Below, one piece after another: positions 20,813 to 31,646 of a stretch of DNA of 64,000 nucleotides. Where the stretch lies: contig NC_003282.8 in the NCBI RefSeq assembly GCF_000002985.6, forward strand, positions 15,934,001-15,998,000, in the 5' to 3' direction. Origin of the DNA: Caenorhabditis elegans. Its lineage: Eukaryota; Nematoda; Chromadorea; Rhabditida; Rhabditidae. The position numbers and the translations under genes were made by a program. The notes under the pieces are model-generated. The model worked only from the letters and a program-made list of their open reading frames with translations. It was not told the DNA's origin and made no database searches. How positions within the stretch are numbered: the stretch's first letter is position 1; each line of letters begins with the position of its first letter.

Positions 20813-22570
20813 ATTTTGACAAATAAATAATTATGGAAAATTTTTTTACTAGTAGATATTAAAGTGAAAAAAAAAATTCAACCGGTATTAATAGCGAACT
20901 TTCGAAAATTTATTTCACAGTTTTCTAAAACAGTAATTTTTTTTTAATTATCAAAAATTAATTAATACTGTAAGACTCTGCGAACTTGTACGATTTTTTT
21001 TAATTAGCAGCCGAATGGTGCCCGTGCCTACGTGCCTAAGGGGGCCTAGTGGTGCCTAGTTCGCTAGATCGCAGTGTTTCTCAGGTCGCGATGCGACCTG
21101 CGACCTAGCGACCTAAGAATATGCTTTTTGCACCAAAAACACCAAAAAACAACGGAGTCTGTCACTTATTAAAAAATGATAGAATGAGGCACAACCCGGC
21201 AGATGTCGGATAGTACGGAAAAAACAAGATTTTAATTTTACATTTATTTTACTCACTTAATAACTTGAAAATTTTTTTAAAATTAAATTAGCTACATGAA
21301 ACATGATGTGTCTTTAATTAACGTCAATAACATTTTGATCGCATTTCCAATTTAATTTTAATGGAATCAACTTTTGATTTTTTTTACAGTACAGTGAACA
21401 CATTTAATTTTGACTCCATATTCTGAAATAGAATGTCCGTTTGAAAATTACATTGCTAAGTCGCCAGGTGCCTCGACCTTTTGCCACCCCTATGCCCGGC
21501 ATCTAACGGAGTCTGACACTTATCAAAAAAAATGACACAATGAGGCACAACCCAGCAGATGTCGGATGCTACGGAAAATAACAATTTTTGATTCGAAATG
21601 TCTCTTATAATAACTTTAAAAATTTTTTTAAACTAAAATAGCTACATGAAACATGTTGTGTCTTTAATTAACGCCAATAACATTTTGATACTGTAAAATT
21701 GAAAAAATTCAGTTGATAGGATATATTATATCTAAAAAGCATAGTTTCACTATAAGAACTATGTGAAACATGTTCAACTTTTTTAATGGTGTTTAAATTT
21801 GTGTTGAAATATTGTAAAAATTGTAAAAAAATTCTACATTTGAGATACTAAGAACCTTACTCTTCTACATTCTGGAAAAATTGAAGATATCTCAAACCAA
21901 ACTATTTCAAAACTGAGTAGCGCCCGACATATCACGGTTATCTCTGAAATTTTAAAAATAATTCAAACAGATTTTTCTTTAAAATAAACCGGAAGACTTT
22001 TCCCAGTGAAAATCAATGTGCGAATAAATTTTATTTTTTAATTTTCTCATGTAGGCCGAATGAAACGGTATTTTTTTCAATTATTGAAACATTTTTTAAA
22101 CTTAACATGACAGTTAAAAATTTTCAATATTTTAGAAACAAGTTATCAGAAGTGTGGTAAATTCACACAAAAAAACCCTGGAAAGCTCCGTAAAGCTACA
22201 CAAATCTTTGTAAATTCACTTAAATACTCGTGATTTTAAATGAAACTCTGAAAATCTATATCGAAAACACCGCAAGTTTGAACATGAACCCAGAATACAC
22301 AAACGTAAATACAGAAAAATCAGAAGAATTTGCATTTCTTCGAAATATTTAAGCAGGTAAGATTAAAAAATAAACCGCCCATTAATTAAAAAAAATCTCA
22401 AACAATTTCATGAATACACTGAAACAGCAAAAAAATTGTTTATGGTTTTGCAAAGTTTTAATGTTTTATCAGTTTCAAGGTGTTGATTTAAGTTTCAAGT
22501 CAATTTTTTGAAACAGTGATTTTCAAAAAGTTGTTTAAAAAGAAATTCATTTCTAAGAAAGTGGAATCAT
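20813..22570. other. Intergenic with a tandem duplication
   Basis: No gene seen. A block of about 180 bp at 21150-21330 recurs at about 21505-21685 (shared GGAGTCTG-CACTTAT, AATGAGGCACAACCC and CATGTGTCTTTAATTAACG-type stretches). 21U-type cores lie at 22420-22427 and 22509-22516 on the minus strand. Confidence 0.6.
22361..22381 (-). ncRNA. Predicted 21U-RNA
   Basis: Core on minus at 22420-22427; T at +39 preceded by TAA. Confidence 0.6.
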
Positions 22571-25500
22571 CTAAGAATCATCTTCGAACCAAAATCCAAC
22601 CATAACTAGAAAGTTGGCACATGTCATTAATTCCAATATAATTGCACTGGTATACTCCAATGGACGACCCAGAAATGATTCCAGTTGAGCTCTGAAATTT
22701 ATTCTTGAAAATTATTTTCAAATAAATTGCTTCAACTTTATAAACATATTGAAACATACTATGTATATTTTTAAAAGGATATTAATTTTTTGAACACCTA
22801 ACTGATCGAATTTCCGTTAATCCCCACCAACCTCAGTGCTGTCTTTTTTTTTCTCAACTTAGGAGAAGCCCATTTCCTCAGCTCAGTGATTGCAGTGACA
22901 ATAGCAATTGCAATTAACATGATCACCAAATTTATAATGATATAAATCCCAAGTAGCGGAATATTTCCAGTTCTCGGAATTTTGTCAGCCATCACTCCGA
23001 GGATGAACGTCATTGTCATGATGTTGGTGAGCCCGACGTTTAGCTGGAATACAAGACAGCGCCACATTAGGGTAGGGACAATTGACAAAAAATTTTGAAA
23101 AATTTGTGAAACAGGAAATTTATTTTTTTGAATTTTTTAAAGTTTTTTTTTTTAATCTTGAAGATTTTGTTGGATAGTCAACATTGGTATTAATTGGGTG
23201 AAATTTATAACAATTTTGTGAAACAGTAAAAATTCCTAATTTTTAGAATTAGTTGAATCTTTTCATTACTAAAATATTCAAACTTTTTCAGTTTTTTGTA
23301 ACATAATTTTGTACTTAAACAATTTAAAGTTTAGAATTTTACTGGAATTTAAAAAAAAAATTGGAATTTCAGACGTTTCTGTCTCAATAAAGTTTAAACC
23401 AAATTTGGGGCATTAGTTTAAATATTATGAAAACTTTGTGAAACAGAATTTTTTAGATTTTTTTCTCATTTGTTTCTGAACAAAAATAGCTAACAATGGG
23501 CCAAAACTGTAGCAATTTTGTGAAACAGTAAAACTTTAGAAATTTCAAATTTTTAGAATTTTTTTAGAGATTTTTAATGATTAAAAATCGCAAACTATTT
23601 CTATTATACAAATGTAACAAAGTTTAAAGTTTAAAGAATATTACTGCAATTTTTGAAAAATTTGAAATTTCAGAAATTTCGAATTTTTGTAGAGGGCTTT
23701 ATTTCAATACAAATTGACAGTTTCAGGAGTTCTGATTTTTTAATTTCAAAAATTTATACGTTCAATATAAAATCCTACAAAAGTACTTTACAAGGTTTTT
23801 GAAAAAATTCTTTTAAAAAATGTTTTCACTGTCTCATGAAGTTATAGTCATTATTAATTTCGTTAAAATTATCAATTAAAATTATCACATTATCAATTTC
23901 GTTAAAATAGTCGTTATTAATTTCAACCAATAAAAAAAAAGAGAAATGGCATAAATAACTTACCCTCGACATTTTATCAGCTCCATTCAGGAAAACTCCG
24001 ACAATCGACACAAAATTAATGATAAACGAGGGAAAAACTATCATATAAATGTAATATAAAGGGTTTCTTCTAATTGTAATCTCAAAAATCGCCAAATCCA
24101 TAGTTCCCATATTATCATTGTACACTAATGCTTCAACACGATTCGTCAGGTTTAACAGCTTCCATTCAGAGTTTCCCTGTAATAAATCGAGTAGTGGGGG
24201 TGCTGGAGGGTAGGGAAATGTCGGCCGCATTCAATTAAATTCAAGTTAGTTTCCAGAAAGCTATTGCGAAGGGGGTCGGGGAAAATATTGTCGGCGTAGT
24301 TCCCACAGAGTAGTGAGGGGAGGAATATGTCGGCTGCAGAGCTCAAGGACGCTCAGCTTATGGCTAGGCGCCTGCCACAGCAGAGCAAAGTAGGAAAATG
24401 TCGGCTGCTGGCAGCCTATCGCTTATAACAACAGCAGTAGGATAACGTCGGCTGCTCGAAAAGTAAAGTCTAATGCGAAACCTCAAAACAAAGTAGAAAA
24501 TTGTCGGTTGCACACAAATGGGGGCCTTTGACATTCTAGCACTCAGAATATGTCGGCTGCTAGCTGCTATGTATTTTACTGAGGTTCATAGTTTGCGGTG
24601 AAGTTACAACATTTTCTTTCTTACCATAGTCTTAAATATCCTCTCATCCATAATTTCTTCATAAATCTCGTTCAAAATGTCCACCTGAACCCGATAAAAG
24701 ATTGGAAGACAGAAACGAATTTGACAGATTTGAGTGTCAAATGGGAATCTTGAAACGTCCATTTCACAGTTTGCTGACACTCTTACAGATACGTAATCCC
24801 ATATGAAACCCGTATTTTCAATACAAATAAGACGATTGTCGTTGTCACGAAAGTCCACGATGTCGTTGCTGGAAAAATATGATAATTGTGGAATAATCAT
24901 AAATTCAAATTTAATAATCTAATTGTTATTTCGAATGAATTACGTTACAGAAATTTTCAGAAAATTTCAAAATTTAGTGAAACAGTACAATTTTTTTTTG
25001 ATAAATTGAATTTTTACTCCGACCGCGTGATTTCCAAATTTATTGAAATTAAAAACCATATTGATGCAGAGTAAAATTTTGCATGAAATTTTCAGTGCAT
25101 TTTCGAAAATTGGAATTAATTTTTTGCAGTCTGTCAGATAACGTGCAAATGGTCTCAAAGCACAATTGGCACTTTTTAAATAATTTCTAAAAACATAAAC
25201 AAAAAAAAAATTAAGTATTTCGAGTTTTTACAGTATCAATTTTCCACTGTTGTACTTAATTAAGAAATTGAGAATTTTTTTAGTTTTTTATTAATTAAGT
25301 CATAGTTATAACTGAAAACTTCTTTAAAATTTGCCAATCACCACAGTTATTCAAACAATTTCCAACAGAAAGTTGAGTTCATCGATTTAAACTCTCTTGT
25401 TTTTTTTTGTTATATCTACTTACTTGTTTAATAAATAAAAAAAGCTGGATGATGTAAATAATTCACGAGTACTTGTTTGACAAATTAAAAAAAAAAATAC

Positions 25501-28500
25501 TAAAAAAATATTGATGCAGCAGAATTTCTAAATAACCACAGAAAAATTGATTATTTTGAGTTTTTACACTCTCAATTTTCCACTGTTTCACTTAATTGAG
25601 AAAAGTAGATTGAATGAATGCAATTTAGTTATTTGTGTGCCGTCGTTGGTTTTTTGTATCGATGTTCTGAGGAGAAAATTTTTGTTTATTATTTAAAATA
25701 AAACTTAACGACAGATTACGTTTTCCCTAAAAGTTTCTAGAATAGTTCTAGAATAGTTTCTAGAACTAGAATAATAGAACTATAATTTCTGAAATCATCG
25801 AAAATGTGCAAAAAAGCTTTTAGAGAAAGATGAACTACATTTTTTTTGTTGTTATTTTATTACAATCTTATAACAAAAACATTTATTAGATGCGTTTTGT
25901 TGGTTTTTAAAACTGTGAAAATGAACTGTGATTAGAATACGAATTTCATATATGAATAATCTGAACACATTTATAAAAATTATAACACTATCGTGAAACA
26001 GGAACATAATTTTTCGTTTACAGCAAAAAAGTTCGTACTTAAATTTTTCTTTACACTGTTTCGACTTGATGAGAAAAACACGTTTTTGCTTTCAGTTTTG
26101 ATTTTCACGGCTAATCTCGTTGTTTTATTTTGGTGTTTACACAATTCTGGTTATTAATTAAAATGTTCAAATTTTCAATACAATAAAAAGTATCTAGAAA
26201 AAAAACCGAAAACGTTAAATTTTAAATTCCTAATTTCTCGTAATGTTTCACAATGTGCTTGACATTTTCAAGTTTTCAAAAGTAATTGCTGGACTCACGC
26301 TGAGTTATTCGAACATTTTTTTAACAGAGAGTTGAGTTTTGCGCTTTAAACTGGTGGGTCAAAAGACGTTTCTTAAATATGAACTTTTTTGAAAAATAAA
26401 TGTTTCGGCTTTCAATGCAAGTTTTTATTCAAATTTTTCTTTATACTGTTCCAACTTTTTGAGAAAATAACTTAAATGCTTTCAGTTTTAATTTTCAAGG
26501 TACGTAACTTAAAAAAATCATATATCGTTTTTTATTTTAGTATTTACACGTGAATTATACCATTCTGGTTATAATTTAAAATGTTCAAGCTTTCAATAGA
26601 ATAAGGAATTTGTTTTTTTTCAAAACGGTACAAAACTTCAAGTAAAAGTAATGAACTACAAATTCAATCTATTATTACCTGTTTTTTTTAATAATTAAAA
26701 AATGAAAATGTTACAAAATAGAATCGCACAAATTCGTGGAAGAATTAATATTTTTGTTCTGCATAAAGTCTCCAAACTAGAGCGCATTTGTGTTTAAAAA
26801 TTTATCAGTTTTGTGAAACAGGAATACATATTTCGGCCTTCATTGCAAGTTCTTACTTAAATTGCATTTTTTACTGTTTCAACTTGGTGAGAAGAAAACT
26901 TTAATGTTTTTAGTTTCGATTTATTTGCCGAACAAATTTTCAAAACACAACTCAATTGTTCTGACTTTAATGTATGTGTATGTAAAGTGATCACGCATAA
27001 TTGATTTTTCTGGAAATTTTTTAGTTTTCTCGCCAAATAAAGTTTCGTTTAAATTTTCCATTTGATGTTTCACAATATGCTTAAATGTGGATGTATTTCA
27101 AACTGATTGCTAAAAAATGAATGTCCAAAAATTACCGATCACCACAGTTGTTCATTTGAAAAATTTTTCAACAGATGTTAAATTTATCGCTTCAAAATTG
27201 GTCAGAAGAAGTATTTCAAGGGTTCAAACTAGCGCCCGACATTTATTTGGGTTCACCTCTCATCACAAAATGTGAGGAAAAGCTATATCAACTATTTGGA
27301 ACCGGTAATTGTCGGGTGCTCTAGAAAATTTTAGAGTTATTTAGCTTTTTAATGGCTATGCAGATGACAGAGAAGCTGTAATGTTTGAAGATTAAACTGC
27401 TTCAAAATAAAAACATTATGAAACATGGCCGGTTTTTTTTTTTGAAAAAATATGTTTCAACTTCTTGATAGGAGAGATGACAATTTGATTAATTGATACT
27501 TATATAGTAGTTGAACCCCACAATGTTAGAAAAGTATACATATGTTAAATCTCATATACAGCTGCGATAAAATTGAATTATTTGAACGTTTACTAAGATT
27601 CAATGGGAATACGTGCCTGAAAACTTACACCCCAAAAACGGAAATTGTTGGACTCCATACTTTATCCTGTTTCATGTAGATCATTGTAGTATTTTGCCAA
27701 GCTGATGCATTCCATGACAATCGGGCGTCATACCAGTACTGTAAGGGTGTTAAATGTAAAATGAAAAAGTAAATATTAAAAAAGTGTATTTCGAATTTTT
27801 GTTAAAAACTACTAGTCAATCAATGCTTCACCAAGAATGTGCAAAAAATTTTTACCTTCAAATTATCGCTGAAACAGAAATTTTTTATTTTGGCTGAGAT
27901 AAAAAACTTCCTCACCTCCATAATCTCCATGACAACTGAAATTTTTTCCTGCGGCTCTTGCACCTCCACCAATTTCAGATAGTACAGGAAAATCGTGTAG
28001 TTGTACCGTTTCGGCGCCTCGTTATCATATCCGATAGGCAAATCGACATCTACTGGAAGATTGATACTTTTTTATTTACATTGGTGTTGTTCCGTAGCAG
28101 CCGACGTTTAGCGGGTATTACTAAACAAAAGACTGACTGGCGAGCCCGTTAGATGTCGGGCAATGGTTCTACTAATAGTTAAGGTGTCTTAGCAACGGTC
28201 TTCAGTGCCTACGTGCCTACACTTCTCCCGGTGCACCTGCCTGTCTCTTACATGTTTATGATCTCGTCTGCCTAAATGCCTGCCTGCCTAACAACACGTT
28301 CCTTCATGCTTGCCTGCCTGTTATTACCTACTTACCGGCCGAAATACCTGTTTGCCTAAATAATCTCGTACCTGTTCACCTACCTGCCTATCCCCTTACC
28401 ATGCCTACGTGCCTACGCCCGACATTTCAAGGTTCCGCAACCTTCGAGTCAGGCAGGCAGGCGCTCTTTGCCTACATGAGAAAAACTTACCCCACGTATA

Positions 28501-28712
28501 CACCGGGGATACAGTAGGATCGTAGTCCCGAAAAATGTGTTTCGTGAGATTTCTCTGAACATCCAGGAAGTCCTTGTATTTGGGAACTGAAACTTTTTTT
28601 TTGAGATCACCTTTTTTGAGCCTGAAAGCCAAAATAGCCTACCGTATAACTCTGGATCAAAGAAAAAAGAATCGATAGGCATAAAAATAGCAGAAAATAT
28701 TGCTAAAATCAT
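22571..28712 (-). CDS. Cys-loop ligand-gated ion channel subunit (nematode LGC/ACR type)
   Basis: Eight exons: 28712-28643, 28586-28491, 28052-27916, 27738-27629, 24868-24625, 24176-23964, 23043-22832, 22691-22571; all phases match, giving 400 residues. A short hydrophobic N-terminus may be a signal peptide. The extracellular domain has WSPTISVFGVND and the Cys loop CEMDVSRFPFDTQIC (13 residues between the cysteines). M1 is PLYYIYMIVFPSFIINFVSIVGVFL, M2 about LNVGLTNIMTMTFILGVMADK, M3 IPLLGIYIIINLVIMLIAIAI, and M4 lies in the last exon (TCANFLVMVGFW). The M3-M4 loop is very short. Such subunits form pentameric neurotransmitter-gated channels in the plasma membrane; ligand and ion selectivity cannot be told here. 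Intron 4 is 2.76 kb and, with intron 6, is rich in 21U-type motif cores. The exon 7 donor is the weak GTTGGT; ignoring it gives a stop 10 codons later and no M4. Confidence 0.9.
23160..23180 (-). ncRNA. Predicted 21U-RNA in channel intron 6
   Basis: Core on minus at 23219-23226; T at +39 preceded by TGT. Other cores in this intron (23107, 23439, 23521) have YRNT at +41 or +42. Confidence 0.6.
24205..24565. repeat. Spaced RTGTCGGCTGC motif array in channel intron 5
   Basis: About seven copies of a TGTCGGCYGC-like motif in one orientation at about 24219, 24288, 24329, 24397, 24445, 24501 and 24549, spaced roughly 40-70 bp. The DNA between them is not repeated. Confidence 0.6.
24919..24939 (-). 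ncRNA. Predicted 21U-RNA in channel intron 4
   Basis: Core on minus at 24978-24985; T at +39 preceded by TAA. Confidence 0.6.
25629..25649 (+). ncRNA. Predicted 21U-RNA in channel intron 4
   Basis: Core at 25583-25590; T at +39 preceded by TAG. Confidence 0.6.
25935..25955 (-). ncRNA. Predicted 21U-RNA in channel intron 4
   Basis: Core on minus at 25994-26001; T at +39 preceded by TAT. Confidence 0.6.
26756..26776 (-). ncRNA. Predicted 21U-RNA in channel intron 4
   Basis: Core on minus at 26814-26821; T at +38 preceded by TAG. Confidence 0.5.
26920..26940 (+). ncRNA. Predicted 21U-RNA in channel intron 4
   Basis: Core at 26874-26881; T at +39 preceded by CGA. Confidence 0.6.
27810..27830 (-). 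ncRNA. Predicted 21U-RNA in channel intron 3
   Basis: Core on minus at 27870-27877; T at +40 preceded by TGG. Confidence 0.5.
28200..28480. repeat. Degenerate TGCCTGCC/TACCTGCC simple repeat
   Basis: Irregular runs of CCTGCCT, CCTACGTG and TTGCCT in channel intron 2. Just before it, at about 28097-28163, is a CCGACGTTTAGCGGG...CCCGTTAGATGTCGGG inverted pair. Confidence 0.6.
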
Positions 28713-29123
28713 ACTAAAAACATGAAATGACTTTCAAAAATGTTCCCTGTGAGCAGGTCATATAACCAAATCAAACACACCTGCAAGTTTAAAACACAAA
28801 AAGTCATGAAATTCAAGCCGGCGGGGGCCTAAAGGGAGGGTGCACTAAAAATATACACGTATAAGAGTCAAAAGGGCGCGGGCTCAAAAATCGAAGAACT
28901 TTGTTGAGCTTTTCGTAGTGCATGGGGGAGTGCATAAAGTTCAAAAAATTCAAAAATTCACAAAATTGTCAAAAAAAGTATGTGGGAAATAAATTTTTGA
29001 AAAATACTTTTAAAAAATTAAAAAAGACGTGAACTTGTTTTCCGTGTTTCGCCAACACTATATAAACACCGTGGAACATGGAAAAAATTCAGTTTCGGAG
29101 ATTCAAACACGAGCGTATTCAAA

Positions 29124-30425
29124 ATGCTTCTTCGCAATTTGCTCTTTCTTTTCGTCATTTTTGGTTAGTTTTTCTCTTGATTTATTGTGCAGCCGACGTT
29201 TTACAGGTTTTTGAGCGTTTAGAAAATTTTGCAGCGATTATTTTGCAATATGTCGGTTTTTAGACAAAAGTTATTACGAGCTAGCGCAGTACTAAACACC
29301 CGAAAAATGTCGGTTGCTGAGAAATTGCAAGGTAATGTTTCTTGTCCCTCGAGATGTCGGCTGCTTTGGCATCTATTGTAACACAGCCCAGTGAAATGTC
29401 GGTCGCTTCGTTTTAATGACGGAGGTTTTCTTGTAAAGTCGGTTGCAGTATGTCGATGAGTAGGCTCAGTAACCAGTTAGTAGTTACTGGACCAAGGATA
29501 ATGTCAGCCGCTTCCTTTCCAATTTTTTTGCAGTTTTGCGTTTCAGTAAATCAGAAAAATGTCGGCTGTCATATCCATGTTGACGTGAGCCAGTATAATG
29601 TCGGTCGCTATTGGCCGCATTTCGCGTGCCAATAAGCTTCGGAAGTGTCTGCTGACATATCCTCATCAACGCTAACCAGAAAATGGCGATTGTTAAGTTC
29701 ATTTTTCTGTGAATTGCCGGTCACTATTCCAAAGCATCCCGGTCTAGTAAATAGCTCAACGCTGCCCAATAAAGTGTCAGCCGCAAAAATCTCAACATTT
29801 TCCAGTGAGCTTGTCTGATGCAAAGAAACTAGCTACTTCAACAAAAGAGCAAACTATCATGATCAACATCATCAACACCATCCGCCAAAAAGAAGCGATG
29901 GAACGCAAAATTTCAAATATGCACGAGCTCGTAAGTAACTTGTAATAAGTTTAATTACTGAAACAGTAAAATTTTTTCAGGTATTTGATGAAGAGCTCGC
30001 AAAGAAAGAGTTCCAGGAATGCTCATGGGACAAGGATCATTTTATCAATGTGAAGGATGCAAATAATTTCGCCGCAATTTGGAGCTACAACCATTCGGGC
30101 CCCTTCCTTCAGATGAACTTCCGGTACTTTATCAATCCGGTGCAGACGAAAATTGGGTGCAGCAACGTGCAGTGCAAAGGCAAAAATTTTAAAACTTTCG
30201 CCTGCATTATGGGACCAGAGTGAGTTAGAATAGGCAGGCAGGTATGTACCTAAAAAATATTTTTGCAGATTTAACCAATTGGATTTTGAAGTGAGAAAGG
30301 GTGAACCTGGGGAGCACTGTCCGGCTGGAAGAACTGAGATGAAAATGTGCACGTCTGAGGCTGCAACTTTTACTGGATACGCTCTGATTTTGATTGCTAT
30401 TTTGAACTTTTTTTGGAACATTTGA
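29124..30425 (+). CDS. CAP/SCP-like secreted or membrane-anchored protein A
   Basis: Exons 29124-29163, 29806-29930, 29981-30219, 30269-30425 join in frame to 186 residues. A hydrophobic start (MLLRNLLFLFVIF) is followed by a helix typical of CAP proteins (NIINTIRQKEAMERKISNMHELVFDEELAKKEF), a cysteine pair in the middle (KIGCSNVQCKGKNFKTFACIMGPE), and the CAP hinge-like ending EVRKGEPGEHCPAG. The last 18 residues are hydrophobic (YALILIAILNFFWNI), a tail anchor or GPI signal. It is shorter than usual CAP domains and the GHFTQ signature is replaced by GPFLQMNF. It is a tandem paralogue of the gene at 30676-31646. Role unknown. Confidence 0.8.
29185..29790. repeat. Spaced RTGTCGGCTGC motif array in CAP-like gene A intron 1
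   Basis: About eleven variants of TGTCGGYYGCT, mostly in one orientation, spaced about 40-65 bp across a 642-bp intron (for example near 29253, 29308, 29353, 29395, 29560 and 29598). Flanking bases differ between copies. Confidence 0.6.
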
Positions 30426-30675
30426 AAGGATTTATTTGAAATGAAGTTTTTTTTTTTTTTGAAATTTTTTTCCGGTTTCAAAGTCTATTTTTAAAGGTAA
30501 AAACTTATGGGATTTTATTGGCTCAGGAAATTAGTTATTAATTATTTAAATTCCCACGTGACCTCCCCCCATCTCCGTGATAAATAATTCCACGTTTCCC
30601 ACCTCACCCTAAAAACTGAACAAATATCTACAAAAAATTTAGTTTTGATTTTTGAAAAGCGACAAGTGTTCTCCG

Positions 30676-31646
30676 ATGCTCCTTCGTGCCATTCTTCTAA
30701 TTTTCATCAGCGGTAAGATTTCGCGGAAGCTTTCAAATTTTCAAGCTATCTTGTTTCCAGCACCATGGGTGTTGTCCGTTACTGTTAAGCGGAATATGAC
30801 CGAGTATGAGCAGAAAATTCATATCAACCTACTCAATGGGATCCGTCAGAAGAATGCGATTGATGAGCAAGTGGCTAATATGCATGAGCTGGTGAGTAGG
30901 CCTGTGAGGTGTCGGCTGCTTTGAATGAATCCGGGATGTGTACCTGTAAGGTGTCGGCCGCAAGCTACAAAATAGGTTTTGTAAAATTATTGCGGAATAG
31001 TCAAATGTCGGCTGCTGGTAAAGCGCAGCCGACATATTCCGGGAGCCCGCCAGCGGTCGGCTGCTAACAAATGAAGAGTCAATGAAAGGGAGAGAGAAGC
31101 AGACATCCTGAAATGTGTCGGCTGCAATTCAACACCTTTTCAGGTCTACGATCCCGCTCTGGAATCCTTATCATATCCAGAATGCGAAATCTCCAACGAT
31201 GATATTACCGTAAGGAACAATGATGGCGTATCCACATATTATAATGCATTCCCACCAACGGACAGATATTGGGTAACACCCGGAAAACGTCGGCTGCTTG
31301 ATACTTTCAAATGGTTTAGGTGTACTATGCGCAACACATTGATCCCCTGCAAACGTCTGCCGCATGCCATCATCTCACCTGCAAATCCGGCAGTTCCAAT
31401 AATAACAGTGTCAGCGGATGTATTTTTGGACCTGTGTAGGTTTTTTGTTAGGGTTTTGAGATTTTAAGCTTGAAAATTTGAATTTTCAGTCGTAAATTCA
31501 GCAGCTCGGAAGTGGTGAAAGGAGAGCCTGGTTCAAAGTGCCCAAAAGGAAGATCTTCACTGGATTTGTGTACTAATTCGGGAGGCATGCTCTATTGGGC
31601 TCCTGCCTTGATTTTGGCAGTTATGGTGCATTTTAACTTTATTTGA
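30676..31646 (+). CDS. CAP/SCP-like secreted or membrane-anchored protein B
   Basis: Exons 30676-30712, 30761-30891, 31144-31272, 31320-31435, 31490-31646 join in frame to 189 residues. The architecture matches its upstream neighbour: MLLRAILLIFIS signal, INLLNGIRQKNAIDEQVANMHELVYDPALE helix, CHHLTCKSG and CIFGPV cysteines, EVVKGEPGSKCPKGRS hinge, hydrophobic C-terminal tail (WAPALILAVMVHFNFI). It has one extra 47-nt intron. The CAP catalytic-type His motif is absent. AATAAAG follows the stop by about 16 nt. The two genes are 250 bp apart in the same orientation, so they arose by tandem duplication. Confidence 0.8.
30900..31310. repeat. Spaced GTCGGCTGC motif array in CAP-like gene B introns
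   Basis: Copies at about 30909, 30951, 31013, 31026 (inverted), 31061 and 31113 in intron 2, and one at about 31290 inside the 47-nt intron 3. Confidence 0.6.

Larger units (their letters stand above)
25220..26960. repeat. Diverged repeats carrying 21U-type cores in channel intron 4
   Basis: Segments around 25227-25275, 25562-25610, 26040-26105, 26432-26500 and 26860-26930 share a layout: T-rich lead, CACTGTT(TC)-type core, then ACTT-GAGAAAA and, in the last three, GCTTTCAGTTTTGATTTTC. Perfect CTGTTTCA survives in two (25583, 26874); others read CTGTTTCG, CTGTTCCA and CTGTTGTA. Confidence 0.6.

Noticed and set aside
22798-22831. Alternative end of the channel at the TAG in exon 7
   Set aside because: It would leave the channel without M4. 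A weak GTTGGT donor restores phase to a last exon encoding a good M4 helix.
27667-27674. CTGTTTCA on the plus strand
   Set aside because: It lies inside channel exon 4, antisense to the codons for MKQ, so it is likely a chance coding match and not a 21U locus.
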